A stretch of DNA of 64,000 nucleotides from Cellulosimicrobium cellulans (GTDB lineage: Bacteria; Actinomycetota; Actinomycetes; Actinomycetales; Cellulomonadaceae): positions 124,001-188,000 of the forward strand of contig NZ_JAMXST010000004.1 in assembly GCF_024124905.1 (NCBI RefSeq), read 5' to 3'. The notes below the pieces were generated by a model, which saw nothing but the letters and a program-made list of their open reading frames with translations, had not been told where the DNA came from and did no database searches. Positions 36,973-44,846 of the stretch are shown in pieces (the first letter of the stretch is position 1; every line of letters starts with the position of its first letter). The position numbers and the translations under genes were made by a program.

Positions 36973-37623
36973 ATGACGCACAAGATCACGCGCGGCTGGA
37001 CCGTCACCAAGCCGTGGCCCGTGACCCTGCGGGACGACACGCTGGGCGGGTCGATCGTCCTGCGGCCGCTGCGCCGTCGGGACGCGAACGCGTGGATGCG
37101 CCTGCGCGCGCACAACGCGGACTGGCTCGAGCGCTGGGAGGGCACGTCGCCGCGCCCGGGCACCGGGGGAGGGCCGCCGACGTTCGCCGAGTACGTCCGC
37201 GTGCTGTCCGCCCAGGCGCGGGCCGGCTCGTCGCTGCCGTTCGCCGTGGAGCTGGACGGCGAGCTCGTCGGGCAGCTCACGGTCTCCTCGATCACGTACG
37301 GGTCGCTGTGCGGCGCGAGCATCGGCTACTGGGTGAGCGAGCACGTCGCGGGCCGGGGCGTCATCCCGACGTCCGTGGCCATGGCGACGGACTACTGCTT
37401 CGCGGTCCTCGGCCTGCACCGCATCGAGATCAACATCCGGCCGGAGAACGGCCCGAGCCTGCGCGTCGTGGAGAAGCTGGGCCTGCGCGACGAGGGCGTG
37501 CGCGAGCGGTACCTGCACATCCAGGGGGCCTGGCGCGACCACCGCACGTTCGCGATCACCAGCGAGGAGGTCCCGGACGGGCTCCTCGCGCGGTGGCAGG
37601 CGACGCGCCGCGAGAGCATCTGA
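36973..37623 (+). CDS. rimJ: GNAT acetyltransferase, RimJ/RimL type
   Basis: 216 residues. The GNAT fold is visible from VLRPLRRRDANAWMRLRAHNADWL through FAVELDGELVGQLTVSSI, the acetyl-CoA loop region GYWVSEHVAGRGVIPTSVAMA and HRIEINIRPENGPSLRVVEKLGLRDEG, which is typical of RimJ-like ribosomal-protein N-acetyltransferases. In M. tuberculosis the corresponding gene (Rv0995) lies directly before the GlpR gene, as here. The start is an ATG at 36973, at the end of a short spacer behind the GH94 terminator. Confidence 0.87.
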   Translation: MTHKITRGWTVTKPWPVTLRDDTLGGSIVLRPLRRRDANAWMRLRAHNADWLERWEGTSPRPGTGGGPPTFAEYVRVLSAQARAGSSLPFAVELDGELVGQLTVSSITYGSLCGASIGYWVSEHVAGRGVIPTSVAMATDYCFAVLGLHRIEINIRPENGPSLRVVEKLGLRDEGVRERYLHIQGAWRDHRTFAITSEEVPDGLLARWQATRRESI

Positions 37624-37684
37624 GCCGACCGACACGCCGGAGCGCGTGCGGACCGTGGCCGCACGCCTCGCCTACGGTCGTGAT

Positions 37685-38935
37685 GTGGAATCGGCCTCGG
37701 GGATCGTCGCGCTCGCGGTGTTCCTGCTGTGGGTCGGGTTCTACGTCCCGCACCGGGTGCGTCACCGGCAGCAGCTGCTGGAGGCGCGCACGGACGACCG
37801 CTTCTCCGGTTCCCTGCGCGTCCTGGCCGTCGCCGGCCCGGGTGGCGGGGGCTCGGGCGGCTGGGACGCACGGCTCGACGGCGTCGCGGCCGTCGCGTCG
37901 ATCGGCCCGGGGCCGTCCGCGGACGGTGGTCGTACCCTCCTCGGGGGTGCGGGGGCGCAGGACCGGCCGGACGGCCGGACGCACGAGGAGGAGGGATCGC
38001 ACGCCATGGGGAGCACCGACAGCGCGTCACCCTCGCGCGGGGCACCGCCGCGCCGTCAGCCGGCGTCCGAGCAGTCCCGCCTCGCCCTCCTCGAGCGGCG
38101 CGCCGCCGCGGCGCGCCGCCGTCTCGCGCTCACGGTCGTGCTGCTGCTCGCGAGCGTCGCGGTGTGGGCCGTCGTCGCGCTCGGGTACCTCCCGTGGTGG
38201 GCCGGCGTGGTCCCGACGGCGTTCCTCGGGCTCGTGCTCGTGCTGGGCCGTCGGGCGGTGCTCGCCGCGCAGCGGTCCGACGCCGCGTGGCTGGCCGAGC
38301 GTCGCGCCGCCGCCCGTGCCGCGCGCGGGACCGTCCTGGGGGCGCCGCCCGCGCCCCGGGGAGCGCGTCCCCGCGTCACCGGCCGCGCCGTGCACGGCTC
38401 CCAGGTGAGCACGCAGATGATCCCGCGCGTCACGCCCCGGGACCTCGCGCGGGCGAACGCCACGGCGGCCGCGCTCTCCGCAGAGGGCCCCTTCGGGGCA
38501 TCGCCGCGCGAGCGTGTCACGGCTCCGAGCACGACCACGGCCGAGGACTCCGGCTCCGAGGAGCCTGCGTCTGCGCGCGTCGGGTCGTCCGAGGCTCCGG
38601 CCGTCGCGACCGACGTCGCGGACGAGGTCGAGCGCGTCGACGAGGACCGCGTGCCCTCGGGCCGTGCGTGGGACCCGGTTCCCGTGCCCCCGCCGACGTA
38701 CACGATGAAGCCCACGGCCCCGCGTCGCGAGCCCGCGCCGCTCACGGACGACGACGTCGTCTCGCCGGCCCGGGCAGGCGCCGCTCCCGCTCCGGTCGCC
38801 GCGGCGGACGTGGTCGTGGACGTGCCGTCCGGCGCGCCCGAGCCCGCCGCGGGTGACGAGCGCAAACCGTCGACCGAGACGCTGGGTCTCGACCTCAACG
38901 AGATCCTCGCGCGGCGTCGGGCGGCGGGGCAGTAG
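37685..38935 (+). CDS. GlpR/SepX-type divisome membrane protein
   Basis: 416 residues. It begins with a short extracytoplasmic piece and a membrane helix (VESASGIVALAVFLLWVGFYVP), then a basic cytoplasmic stretch RHRQQLLEARTDDRFSGSLRVLA. Two further membrane helices lie near residues 140-185 and a long disordered acidic/Ala/Pro tail ends in ETLGLDLNEILARRRAAGQ. This layout and the position after rimJ match Rv0996 and the proteins called GlpR in corynebacteria and SepX in Streptomyces, which connect to FtsZ and a gephyrin-like protein (Glp). The GTG at 37685 lies six bases after TACGGT, suggesting a leaderless mRNA. Confidence 0.8.
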   Translation: MESASGIVALAVFLLWVGFYVPHRVRHRQQLLEARTDDRFSGSLRVLAVAGPGGGGSGGWDARLDGVAAVASIGPGPSADGGRTLLGGAGAQDRPDGRTHEEEGSHAMGSTDSASPSRGAPPRRQPASEQSRLALLERRAAAARRRLALTVVLLLASVAVWAVVALGYLPWWAGVVPTAFLGLVLVLGRRAVLAAQRSDAAWLAERRAAARAARGTVLGAPPAPRGARPRVTGRAVHGSQVSTQMIPRVTPRDLARANATAAALSAEGPFGASPRERVTAPSTTTAEDSGSEEPASARVGSSEAPAVATDVADEVERVDEDRVPSGRAWDPVPVPPPTYTMKPTAPRREPAPLTDDDVVSPARAGAAPAPVAAADVVVDVPSGAPEPAAGDERKPSTETLGLDLNEILARRRAAGQ

Positions 38936-38980
38936 CTCCCCCGGGGACGGCCGGTTTGGTAGACCCCGCCCCCGGGGTGC

Positions 38981-38986
38981 TAGTCT
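38981..38986 (+). promoter_or_regulatory. Candidate -10 element of tRNA-Ala
   Basis: TAGTCT, 13 bases before the mature tRNA start, with TTGGTA at 38956-38961 as a possible -35 (19-base spacer). Confidence 0.45.
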
Positions 38987-38999
38987 GTTCCTCGCTTGA

Positions 39000-39072
39000 G
39001 GGGCTATGGCGCAGTTGGTAGCGCGTCTCGTTCGCAATGAGAAGGTCGGGGGTTCGAATCCCCCTAGCTCCA
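39000..39072 (+). tRNA. tRNA-Ala (anticodon CGC)
   Basis: Complete cloverleaf: acceptor GGGGCTA/TAGCTCC, D stem GCGC/GCGC, anticodon stem TCTCG/TGAGA around the loop TTCGCAA, T arm GGGGG-TTCGAAT-CCCCC. Anticodon CGC reads GCG. The block of unusual genes from 39.1 to 52.9 kb begins right after it. Confidence 0.95.
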
Positions 39073-39078
39073 CCCTTC

Positions 39079-39114
39079 GAAGGCCGTTGACCAGGACTCT
39101 GGTCAACGGCCTTC
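39079..39114 (+). terminator. Terminator of tRNA-Ala
   Basis: Perfect 15-bp stem (39079-39093 with 39100-39114) and six-base loop, seven bases after the tRNA. Confidence 0.75.
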
Positions 39115-39175
39115 AGCGTTCGCAACGGTTCTCAGGGGGTGAGAGCCACGGACACCGCCGGTGTCCGTGCGGGAA

Positions 39176-40537
39176 TCACGTGCGCGCGCGGCCGACCAGA
39201 GCGACGCCGAGGATCGAAACGAGGGTCGCGCCCAGCGCTTCCATCGCTCCATCGCTTGTCGAGGTGAGTGGCAGCTGGGGCAGGAGCAGCCGACAGCCGA
39301 CATAGCCGACGAGCGCGCCGAGCACGGCCCCGACGACCACGCCACGAAGGCGCCACCGTCGGCGCCCGGTCACCAGAACGCCGAGCAGGGCGCCAGGTAG
39401 GGGAAGAAGCAGCGCATGCGGGCCGTCCAGTGCGATGCCTCGTTCGGAGAGCCATCCGCTGAGGAAGGGGATGGTGAGGAGGGCGCTGACCCAGTATCCG
39501 CCGACGAGACCGAGGAGGACACCACCTGTGTTCCATCGTCGTGCCCGCTCCGGTCGGGTACGGGGGACAGCAGCGTCCTTCTCGTCAGGCGAGCGCTCGA
39601 CGGTGGCCTCGGTGCCCTTCTCGACGAGGCTTCTCAGCTTCTCGGCCAGCCCGCGCCCCTTGGGGTAGTACCTCGTGAGCGAGACGCGGCCGTACGCGCT
39701 GAAGTCGGCTGCACGGCGCGGCTCGGTGATCACCGTCACGGTCGTCGCCGTCGAGTGCTCGGCGTAGGCGCCGAAGTCCAGCCCGACGAGGAACTGGTCG
39801 AAGCTCGTCAGGGGGACGGGCTCCCAGCGTCCGTCGTCGCGGTGGATCAGCTTCCCGGCCGGAAACACCCCGTTCCCCTGCTCGGCGAAGACGAGCTCCT
39901 CCTTGCGCTCCTCCAGCACGAGGTCCCCGGTCGCCCGGAGCACCCAGCGGTACGTGGTGACGGTCTCCTCGCGGACGGACGAGTCCGTGGTGTCGAACCT
40001 GCTGAGGGCCGTCGTGAGCTCCCAGAACGCGGTGGCCCGCGCACGCTCGGGGACGGTCTCCACCAGTCGGTCGATGAGTGCCTGGATCTCGCCGGGCTGG
40101 TCGTCCCGCGGTTCGGACCAGTACTGCTCGACGTCCTGCGGGGTGGCCGCGACGCCGCGCCGGGTGCCGGTCCCACCGCACGCGGTGCAGCGCGGGGCCC
40201 GCGGGGCGGGGGCCGGGTCGTCGGGCCGGAACGACGTCGTGCTCGTCGGGAGCGTCTGCGTGCCGCTCCCGCCGCACGCACCGCACGGGGCGGTGAAGCG
40301 GGACGCGGCGTCACGACGCGCCGCTGCCCCGGCCGAGGTTCCGGCGGGCTCGACCGACATCTCCGTGCGGATCGACGCTGTCCCCCCGTGGCGCTCGACG
40401 GCGCGCACGAACGCGGACGCTCTCTTCTCCCTCGTGAAGCGTGGCGTCCCCGACGGGTCGACGCCGAACTCGCTCCTCAGCTCGGCCAGCGCCGCGTCGC
40501 GCGATCGCGGCGGGAGGGTGAAGTCGACGAGGTACAC
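39176..40537 (-). CDS. Membrane protein with DnaJ-like CxxCGGxGT zinc motifs
   Basis: 453 residues, no family recognised. Residues 1-60 form a small alpha/beta domain. Two CxxCxGxG-type repeats follow, CGACGGSGT near 84 and CTACGGTGT near 117, as in DnaJ zinc fingers but with two repeats rather than four. A soluble region (130-330) then leads to three or four membrane helices (GVLLGLVGGYWVSALLTIPF, ALLLPLPGALLGVLVTG and more) at the C-terminus. This suggests a membrane-anchored cytosolic sensor or substrate-binding protein. Its GTG start lies six bases behind the stop of a small zinc-ribbon gene, so the two form an operon headed by a TTCAG-N5-CTGAA site. Confidence 0.7.
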   Translation of the reverse strand: MYLVDFTLPPRSRDAALAELRSEFGVDPSGTPRFTREKRASAFVRAVERHGGTASIRTEMSVEPAGTSAGAAARRDAASRFTAPCGACGGSGTQTLPTSTTSFRPDDPAPAPRAPRCTACGGTGTRRGVAATPQDVEQYWSEPRDDQPGEIQALIDRLVETVPERARATAFWELTTALSRFDTTDSSVREETVTTYRWVLRATGDLVLEERKEELVFAEQGNGVFPAGKLIHRDDGRWEPVPLTSFDQFLVGLDFGAYAEHSTATTVTVITEPRRAADFSAYGRVSLTRYYPKGRGLAEKLRSLVEKGTEATVERSPDEKDAAVPRTRPERARRWNTGGVLLGLVGGYWVSALLTIPFLSGWLSERGIALDGPHALLLPLPGALLGVLVTGRRRWRLRGVVVGAVLGALVGYVGCRLLLPQLPLTSTSDGAMEALGATLVSILGVALVGRART

Positions 40538-40543
40538 GGGTGG

Positions 40544-40672
40544 CTAGCCCCACACGATCCCGCACACGGGGCACCGGACGAACGCCCCTTTGTTCGCGAT
40601 CTCCGTGCCGCAGCCGCGGCACACGTAGGCGGCGGGGGAACTCACCAGGGCAAAGTGCTCGAACATGATCAT
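40544..40672 (-). CDS. Small zinc-ribbon protein
   Basis: 42 residues: MIMFEHFALVSSPAAY then CRGCGTEIANKG and RCPVCGIVWG, two CxxC knuckles that should bind one zinc. The ATG at 40672 is chosen because GAGAGGA lies nine bases upstream. An earlier in-frame ATG at 40726 gives 60 residues but has no ribosome-binding site and would leave only about 26 bp between it and the operator-like palindrome at 40753-40767. Function unknown. It is co-transcribed with the DnaJ-motif membrane protein behind it. Confidence 0.65.
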   Translation of the reverse strand: MIMFEHFALVSSPAAYVCRGCGTEIANKGAFVRCPVCGIVWG

Positions 40673-40752
40673 GTCGTCGGTCCTCTCGTGGCTTTTCGGC
40701 TCGCTGTCGGGAACATGCTCGTCCATGCGCGGTTACCGGTCGGGGCGGCGTG

Positions 40753-40767
40753 TTCAGCGGTGCTGAA
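40753..40767 (-). promoter_or_regulatory. Palindromic operator candidate TTCAGCGGTGCTGAA, site 1
   Basis: One of three copies of TTCAG-N5-CTGAA in this region. It lies in the 47-101 bp gap between the end of the long leftward operon and the small zinc-ribbon gene, a natural place for an internal promoter. Confidence 0.7.
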
Positions 40768-40773
40768 AGCCGG

Positions 40774-41448
40774 CTATCGCGCGGGGTGGCCAGGGCTTCC
40801 GCGTCCCAGCCGACGGTGCAGCGCGACGAGCGCGGCGCCGAGCCCGAGCACGACGACGAAGAGCCCGGCCACGGCGCCCAGCACGGCAGTCCACCCGGCC
40901 TCGTGCACGTCGAGGAAGGGATAGGGGACGTGCGCCTGGCCCGCGAGGTCGAGGGGGAGCACGACCGCGAAGTACACGAGCGGCCACAGACACCAGCGCA
41001 GGGCTGTGCCGAACGTCCCGCGACGCCCTCGCTGTGGGCGCACGAGGTAGTCGGCGGTCGCGAGGACGGGCCCGACGCCGTGCAGCAGCACGTTCGCGAC
41101 CCGGACCCAGGCGTCGTCATGGGGCTGGATCCACGTCCCCGTCGGCGTCGCCGGCGCGATGACGGTCGCGAACACCAGGCCGGAGAGCACGACGCCCGAG
41201 GTCGCGGCCCCACGGGCGCCGTCGACCCACGCCCAGCCCGGACGGGCGGACGCCACGATCAGCGTCGCGGCGAGCAGGATCGCGGAGTCGACGGTGTAGT
41301 AGGTCAGAGCGGGGGCGGGGTCGGTGCCCTGGACCAGCTGGCACACGACGCCGACGACGAGCACGGCGACCGTCACGCCGCGCAACCACGCCCGACCCCG
41401 GTCGGGCGTCCGGGCGCGCGCCGTTGTGCCGACGTCGGACGCGGTCAC
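40774..41448 (-). CDS. Pr6Pr-like six-helix membrane protein
   Basis: 224 residues with six predicted membrane helices. LTYYTVDSAILLAATLIVA, FATVIAPATPTG, VLLHGVGPVLATADYLVRPQ and PLVYFAVVLPLDLAG match the Pr6Pr group of integral membrane proteins, in which conserved His and Asp residues lie in the membrane. Biochemical role unknown. The GTG at 41448 has GGAGG seven bases upstream and overlaps the stop of the alpha/beta hydrolase gene by four bases. Last gene of the seven-gene operon. Confidence 0.75.
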   Translation of the reverse strand: MTASDVGTTARARTPDRGRAWLRGVTVAVLVVGVVCQLVQGTDPAPALTYYTVDSAILLAATLIVASARPGWAWVDGARGAATSGVVLSGLVFATVIAPATPTGTWIQPHDDAWVRVANVLLHGVGPVLATADYLVRPQRGRRGTFGTALRWCLWPLVYFAVVLPLDLAGQAHVPYPFLDVHEAGWTAVLGAVAGLFVVVLGLGAALVALHRRLGRGSPGHPAR

Positions 41449-42332
41449 CCGTGGTCCTCCGCGACGTCGGCGACGAACCGGCCCAGACGCCGCACGCTCG
41501 GCAGGGAGTGCCACAGCGCGTGCGTCCCGTGCATCGTGAGCTCGTCGACGCGCCGCCCGGCGGACCGTGCCGCGTCCACGACGTCCGCGACCGCGCCGGG
41601 CAACGACAGACGGCTGTCCTTGCCGCGCACGACGACGACGTGGGTGGCGCCGCTCGCGACGACCTGCGCCCCGAGCCGGCCCGCTCGCAGCGCGTTGGCG
41701 AGCAGCAGCAGGTCGACCCGGTGGTGGTCCGGCGTGCTCGGTTCGGGTCGTCGGTCGGGCGGACCGACGGCGCCCGCGACGTCGTCGTTCTGGGCGAGCG
41801 CGTCGTCGACCAGGCCGTCCTCCGCGCGGGTGGCCCCGGCGAGGTCCAGCGGTCGCCACGGACGTCCGGCGACGGGCTCGACCAGGACCAGCAGAGGGAC
41901 CGGCGTGCCCGTGCCCTCCCGCAGCACGGAAGCGATCGCGGTGCCGATCGAGGCACCGAGGGAGTAGCCCAGGACCGCGGCGCGCGCGGAGCAGACCGAC
42001 GGCTCCGCCGTCGTGGCGGCCTGGAGCATGCGCCGCGCGACCGGACGGAAGTCCGACCGCGCGAGGAGCGCCCAGCGCTCGCGCGGGGTCAGCCGGGAGG
42101 CGTCCGCTCCGTGCCCGGGCGTCTGGACGACGACGAGGCGGGCGCGCAGCAGCGGGGCGAGCAGGCGAAACCGCTGGAGCTCGAACTCGTCGAGCCGGGC
42201 GGCGTACCCCAAGGCGACGACGAACGTGCGATCCGCGTTCACGGGGCTGACCACGGCGACGGGGAGCGGGCCGCCGCAGGTCGGGACGGTGCGGAGGGAG
42301 AACGTGACGTCCTCGGGGAGCACGGTCAGCAC
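41445..42332 (-). CDS. Alpha/beta hydrolase-fold protein
   Basis: 295 residues. The nucleophile elbow GYSLG sits in AAVLGYSLGASIGTAIAS (about 145-160). Before it are FVVALGYAARLDEFELQR and VVVQTPGHGADASRL, after it LLVLVEPVAGRPWRPLDL. A His in MHGTHALWHSLPSV near the C-terminus could complete the triad. The substrate is unknown. The GTG at 42332 begins one base after the stop of the receiver-like gene, and the frame continues upstream only as antisense-like low-complexity sequence. Fifth junction of the operon, so it should be made with the signalling proteins. Confidence 0.75.
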   Translation of the reverse strand: MLTVLPEDVTFSLRTVPTCGGPLPVAVVSPVNADRTFVVALGYAARLDEFELQRFRLLAPLLRARLVVVQTPGHGADASRLTPRERWALLARSDFRPVARRMLQAATTAEPSVCSARAAVLGYSLGASIGTAIASVLREGTGTPVPLLVLVEPVAGRPWRPLDLAGATRAEDGLVDDALAQNDDVAGAVGPPDRRPEPSTPDHHRVDLLLLANALRAGRLGAQVVASGATHVVVVRGKDSRLSLPGAVADVVDAARSAGRRVDELTMHGTHALWHSLPSVRRLGRFVADVAEDHG

Positions 42333-42333
42333 C

Positions 42334-43395
42334 TCATCGCCTCGCTGTTCCGGCGGGAGCACCGGGACCGGCCCGGAAGAGGTCGAGCGCCACCGAGACG
42401 TCCTCGGCGCGCCAGAACTCCTGGGTCTGGTCGAGCTCGTCGCGCAGGGCCCCTCGCACCGCGTCGCGGTCGTACCCGGCCTCGTTCCCGGCGCGGTCGC
42501 CGTCGAGGCCCAGGGGCCAGTCGTCGACGAGGTACTGGTCGTAGCAGGCCACGAAGTTCTTGACGCGCTGGTAGAGCCGACCGACGAGCCGGTCATGGAG
42601 CTGGCGGACCTTGTCGACGGTGACGGGCTCGACCGCGCGGGTCCGTCGGTTCGGCCGCAGCGCCCGCGAGATGAGCCCGACGCGTCGGTAGGCCTCCACG
42701 TCCTCGGAGAGCTTGTTCTCCTGGAGGACCCGCAACCACTGGTAGGCGTCGCTCCCGCGCCCCTCGGTCACCCAGCCCAGTTGGCGCCGGGCGTGCCGGA
42801 AGTACTCGAGAAGCTCGTCGAGAGCGTGCGCACCGTCTGTCACCCTCTCCTGGTCGACGCCGGCGTGCCCGAGCCTGCGCAGCTGCTCCGGCATCCCCTT
42901 GGGGCGGATGGAGAAGACCGGGACGCCGAACCACGACCACGCCGCGGCGGCGAAATAGCGGGACGTCTGTTCGTCGAGGTCGACGAAGGTGTAGAGCGCG
43001 GTGACGGGTCGGGCGCCGCGCGCCGCGACGTACTCCTCCGTGGCGAGGAGCCGGGTGAGGTGGAGCAGCACCCCGATCCCTGTGGAGAGCTCGACCTCCT
43101 CGACCCGTACGGCCGCACCGTCGGCTGGCGCGGGGTGCTCGACCGCCACGACGGGACCCAGCCCGCCGTACCGGTGGGTGTTCAGGCTGAAGTCGACGAG
43201 GATCACGTCGAGCTCGGCCAGGCTCGCCACCCCTCCCTCCTCGAGCGCCCGTACCAGCCGCTGCGCGCTGCTGTGGTGGACGACGTCGTACCGGGTGCTC
43301 GCGTCCCGGTCCTCGGTGTCCTTGACGACCGCCGCCACGATGTCGGCCTTGGCCTCCAGGTCGTCGACGAGCAGCACACGTCGGGTCCGGGTCAT
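42334..43395 (-). CDS. Receiver-like signalling protein with novel C-terminal domain
   Basis: 353 residues. The N-terminus RRVLLVDDLEAKADIVAAVV has the acidic pair Asp11-Asp12 of a response-regulator receiver, and VILVDFSLNTH offers Asp68 as phosphoacceptor. The 56-residue spacing is longer than the usual ~45, so there is an insertion. Residues 100-170 carry ATEEYVAARGARPVTALYTF, where the conserved Thr/Lys positions are not clear. The C-terminal half (180-353) is helical, without a recognised DNA-binding motif. The ATG overlaps the stop of the kinase-like gene by four bases (ATGA), so they are a likely pair. Confidence 0.72.
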   Translation of the reverse strand: MTRTRRVLLVDDLEAKADIVAAVVKDTEDRDASTRYDVVHHSSAQRLVRALEEGGVASLAELDVILVDFSLNTHRYGGLGPVVAVEHPAPADGAAVRVEEVELSTGIGVLLHLTRLLATEEYVAARGARPVTALYTFVDLDEQTSRYFAAAAWSWFGVPVFSIRPKGMPEQLRRLGHAGVDQERVTDGAHALDELLEYFRHARRQLGWVTEGRGSDAYQWLRVLQENKLSEDVEAYRRVGLISRALRPNRRTRAVEPVTVDKVRQLHDRLVGRLYQRVKNFVACYDQYLVDDWPLGLDGDRAGNEAGYDRDAVRGALRDELDQTQEFWRAEDVSVALDLFRAGPGAPAGTARR

Positions 43396-44846
43396 CGGTC
43401 GTCCTCCTCCATGTCGAGCAGCGAGCGGTACGTGTCAGGCCAGCGGGCCTCGATGGTCTTGCCTCCGGCCGGGCGAGGGACCTGGCGCAGCGTGCCGCCA
43501 CGGTCCGTCACGGTCGAGCGCACGTTCCGGAGGTTCCCTCGGGGGTTCTCCCACACGGCGTCGGGCACGAGGTCGAGCGCGTCCGTGACGGCGACGACCA
43601 CGGCGCCGTCGACCATGCGGACCGCGATCCGGAGCGTTCGCGACCTCCGTGGCGTGCCGGCGTCGTCGTACGCGTCGACCGCGTTGAGGGTCAGGGTGGA
43701 CACGACGTCCCGGGCGAAGTCCTTGTTGACCTTGTGCGGCACGCCGCCGGTGGTGCGCCGCGGGCCGGTGCCCGCGTCTCCTTCCGGACCGTCGACCAGC
43801 AGGTCCAGGTCGAGGTCCACCTGCACGCCGCGGGGTCCGCATGCCTGGCGGACGGTCGTGCGCAGGTCCGGGAGCAGGGACTCGTCGATGCTCAGACCGT
43901 CGCGGGCCTTGGCGTGCAGGTACTTGAAGTCCTCGACGAAGGCGGCGAGCCGGACGGCGTCGGCCGGGTCGACCTCCTCGACGGCCATCAGCCGTTCGAG
44001 GAGCCGCACCCGTGGGCTGACCACGTCGTGCAGCCCGCGGGCGAGCCGGGACGCGGCCTCGTCCTGCGCGTGCTTCGCCACGAGCCCGCCCGCGCCGACC
44101 GCGCGGTCGTGCTCGCGGGTGCGCAGGCCCAAGTAGGCCGCGGCGCCGCAGGAGAGGTAGGCGTAGGGCACGGCCGAGGCCGGCCAGGCGCCGATCGCGG
44201 TGGAGAGCGCCACGACGACCGCGGCGAGGACGACGAGCGCCGGCCAGGCTGCCCACCGAAGACTGCGCATCACCGTGCCCCCGCGGGAGAGCGCGGAGTA
44301 CGTCGTCGACTCGAGCAGCGGGCCCGCGCAGGCGGACGTCGCGTACAGGATCCCGACCAGGAAGGTGGCGACCTTCAGCCATCCCGTTGGGGCACCCGCC
44401 GTGGTGCCGAACGCGACGCCGAGCACGGTGGCCGCGGCAGCGACCCCGCCGAGGATCCCGGTCACGTTGAGCCAGCGCCGTTCGTAGGCGCCGCGCGCGA
44501 CGCCGCTCAGCGCGGCGTCCAGCCCGGCGACCGGCGCCCGCGCGGCGTCCCGCGCGCTCGACGCGCGCACGAGCGGCTCGAGCCTGACCTCGAGCACCCC
44601 CTGTACGACCGGGAGGGCGAGCAGCGCCCACGCCCACCACGCGACCGACGGCAGCGCGAGGTATCCCGTCGCCACGACCGCCGTCAGCGTCAGCCGGGTC
44701 AGGTAGGGGCGGATCCGGTCGTAGACGAACACTCGGCGGTGCGCGACCTGCCGGAACCAGTCCGACGACGGCGCGGGCGCGACGAGGTCCGCGAACGGCT
44801 GGACCCAGCGGCTGCGCCGGGGTCCGACGACGTCGAGAGTGATCAC
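43392..44846 (-). CDS. Membrane histidine-kinase-like protein
   Basis: 484 residues. Six or so membrane helices lie between about residues 45 and 240. The H-box-like RGLHDVVSPRVRLLERLMA follows with His273, then a helical linker and a C-terminal ATPase-like region. Its N-box is TLTLNAVDAYDDAG and its glycine-rich end is ENPRGNLRNVRSTVTDRGG, both recognisable but divergent from HATPase_c. It resembles the HisKA_3/LytS-type sensor kinases. Whether it binds ATP is uncertain. It has four-base overlaps with its neighbours on both sides and directly precedes the receiver-like protein, so a two-component pair is the simplest view. Confidence 0.7.
   Translation of the reverse strand: MITLDVVGPRRSRWVQPFADLVAPAPSSDWFRQVAHRRVFVYDRIRPYLTRLTLTAVVATGYLALPSVAWWAWALLALPVVQGVLEVRLEPLVRASSARDAARAPVAGLDAALSGVARGAYERRWLNVTGILGGVAAAATVLGVAFGTTAGAPTGWLKVATFLVGILYATSACAGPLLESTTYSALSRGGTVMRSLRWAAWPALVVLAAVVVALSTAIGAWPASAVPYAYLSCGAAAYLGLRTREHDRAVGAGGLVAKHAQDEAASRLARGLHDVVSPRVRLLERLMAVEEVDPADAVRLAAFVEDFKYLHAKARDGLSIDESLLPDLRTTVRQACGPRGVQVDLDLDLLVDGPEGDAGTGPRRTTGGVPHKVNKDFARDVVSTLTLNAVDAYDDAGTPRRSRTLRIAVRMVDGAVVVAVTDALDLVPDAVWENPRGNLRNVRSTVTDRGGTLRQVPRPAGGKTIEARWPDTYRSLLDMEEDDR

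Noticed and set aside
39000-39114. tRNA-Ala as an attachment site of an integrated element
   Set aside because: No second copy of the tRNA 3' end was found near 52.9 kb and no integrase or recombinase gene is in the block.
42333-42596. N-terminal extension of the alpha/beta hydrolase to 42596
   Set aside because: The extra 88 codons are Ser/Thr/Arg low-complexity sequence lying inside the receiver-like gene; the GTG at 42332 fits operon spacing.
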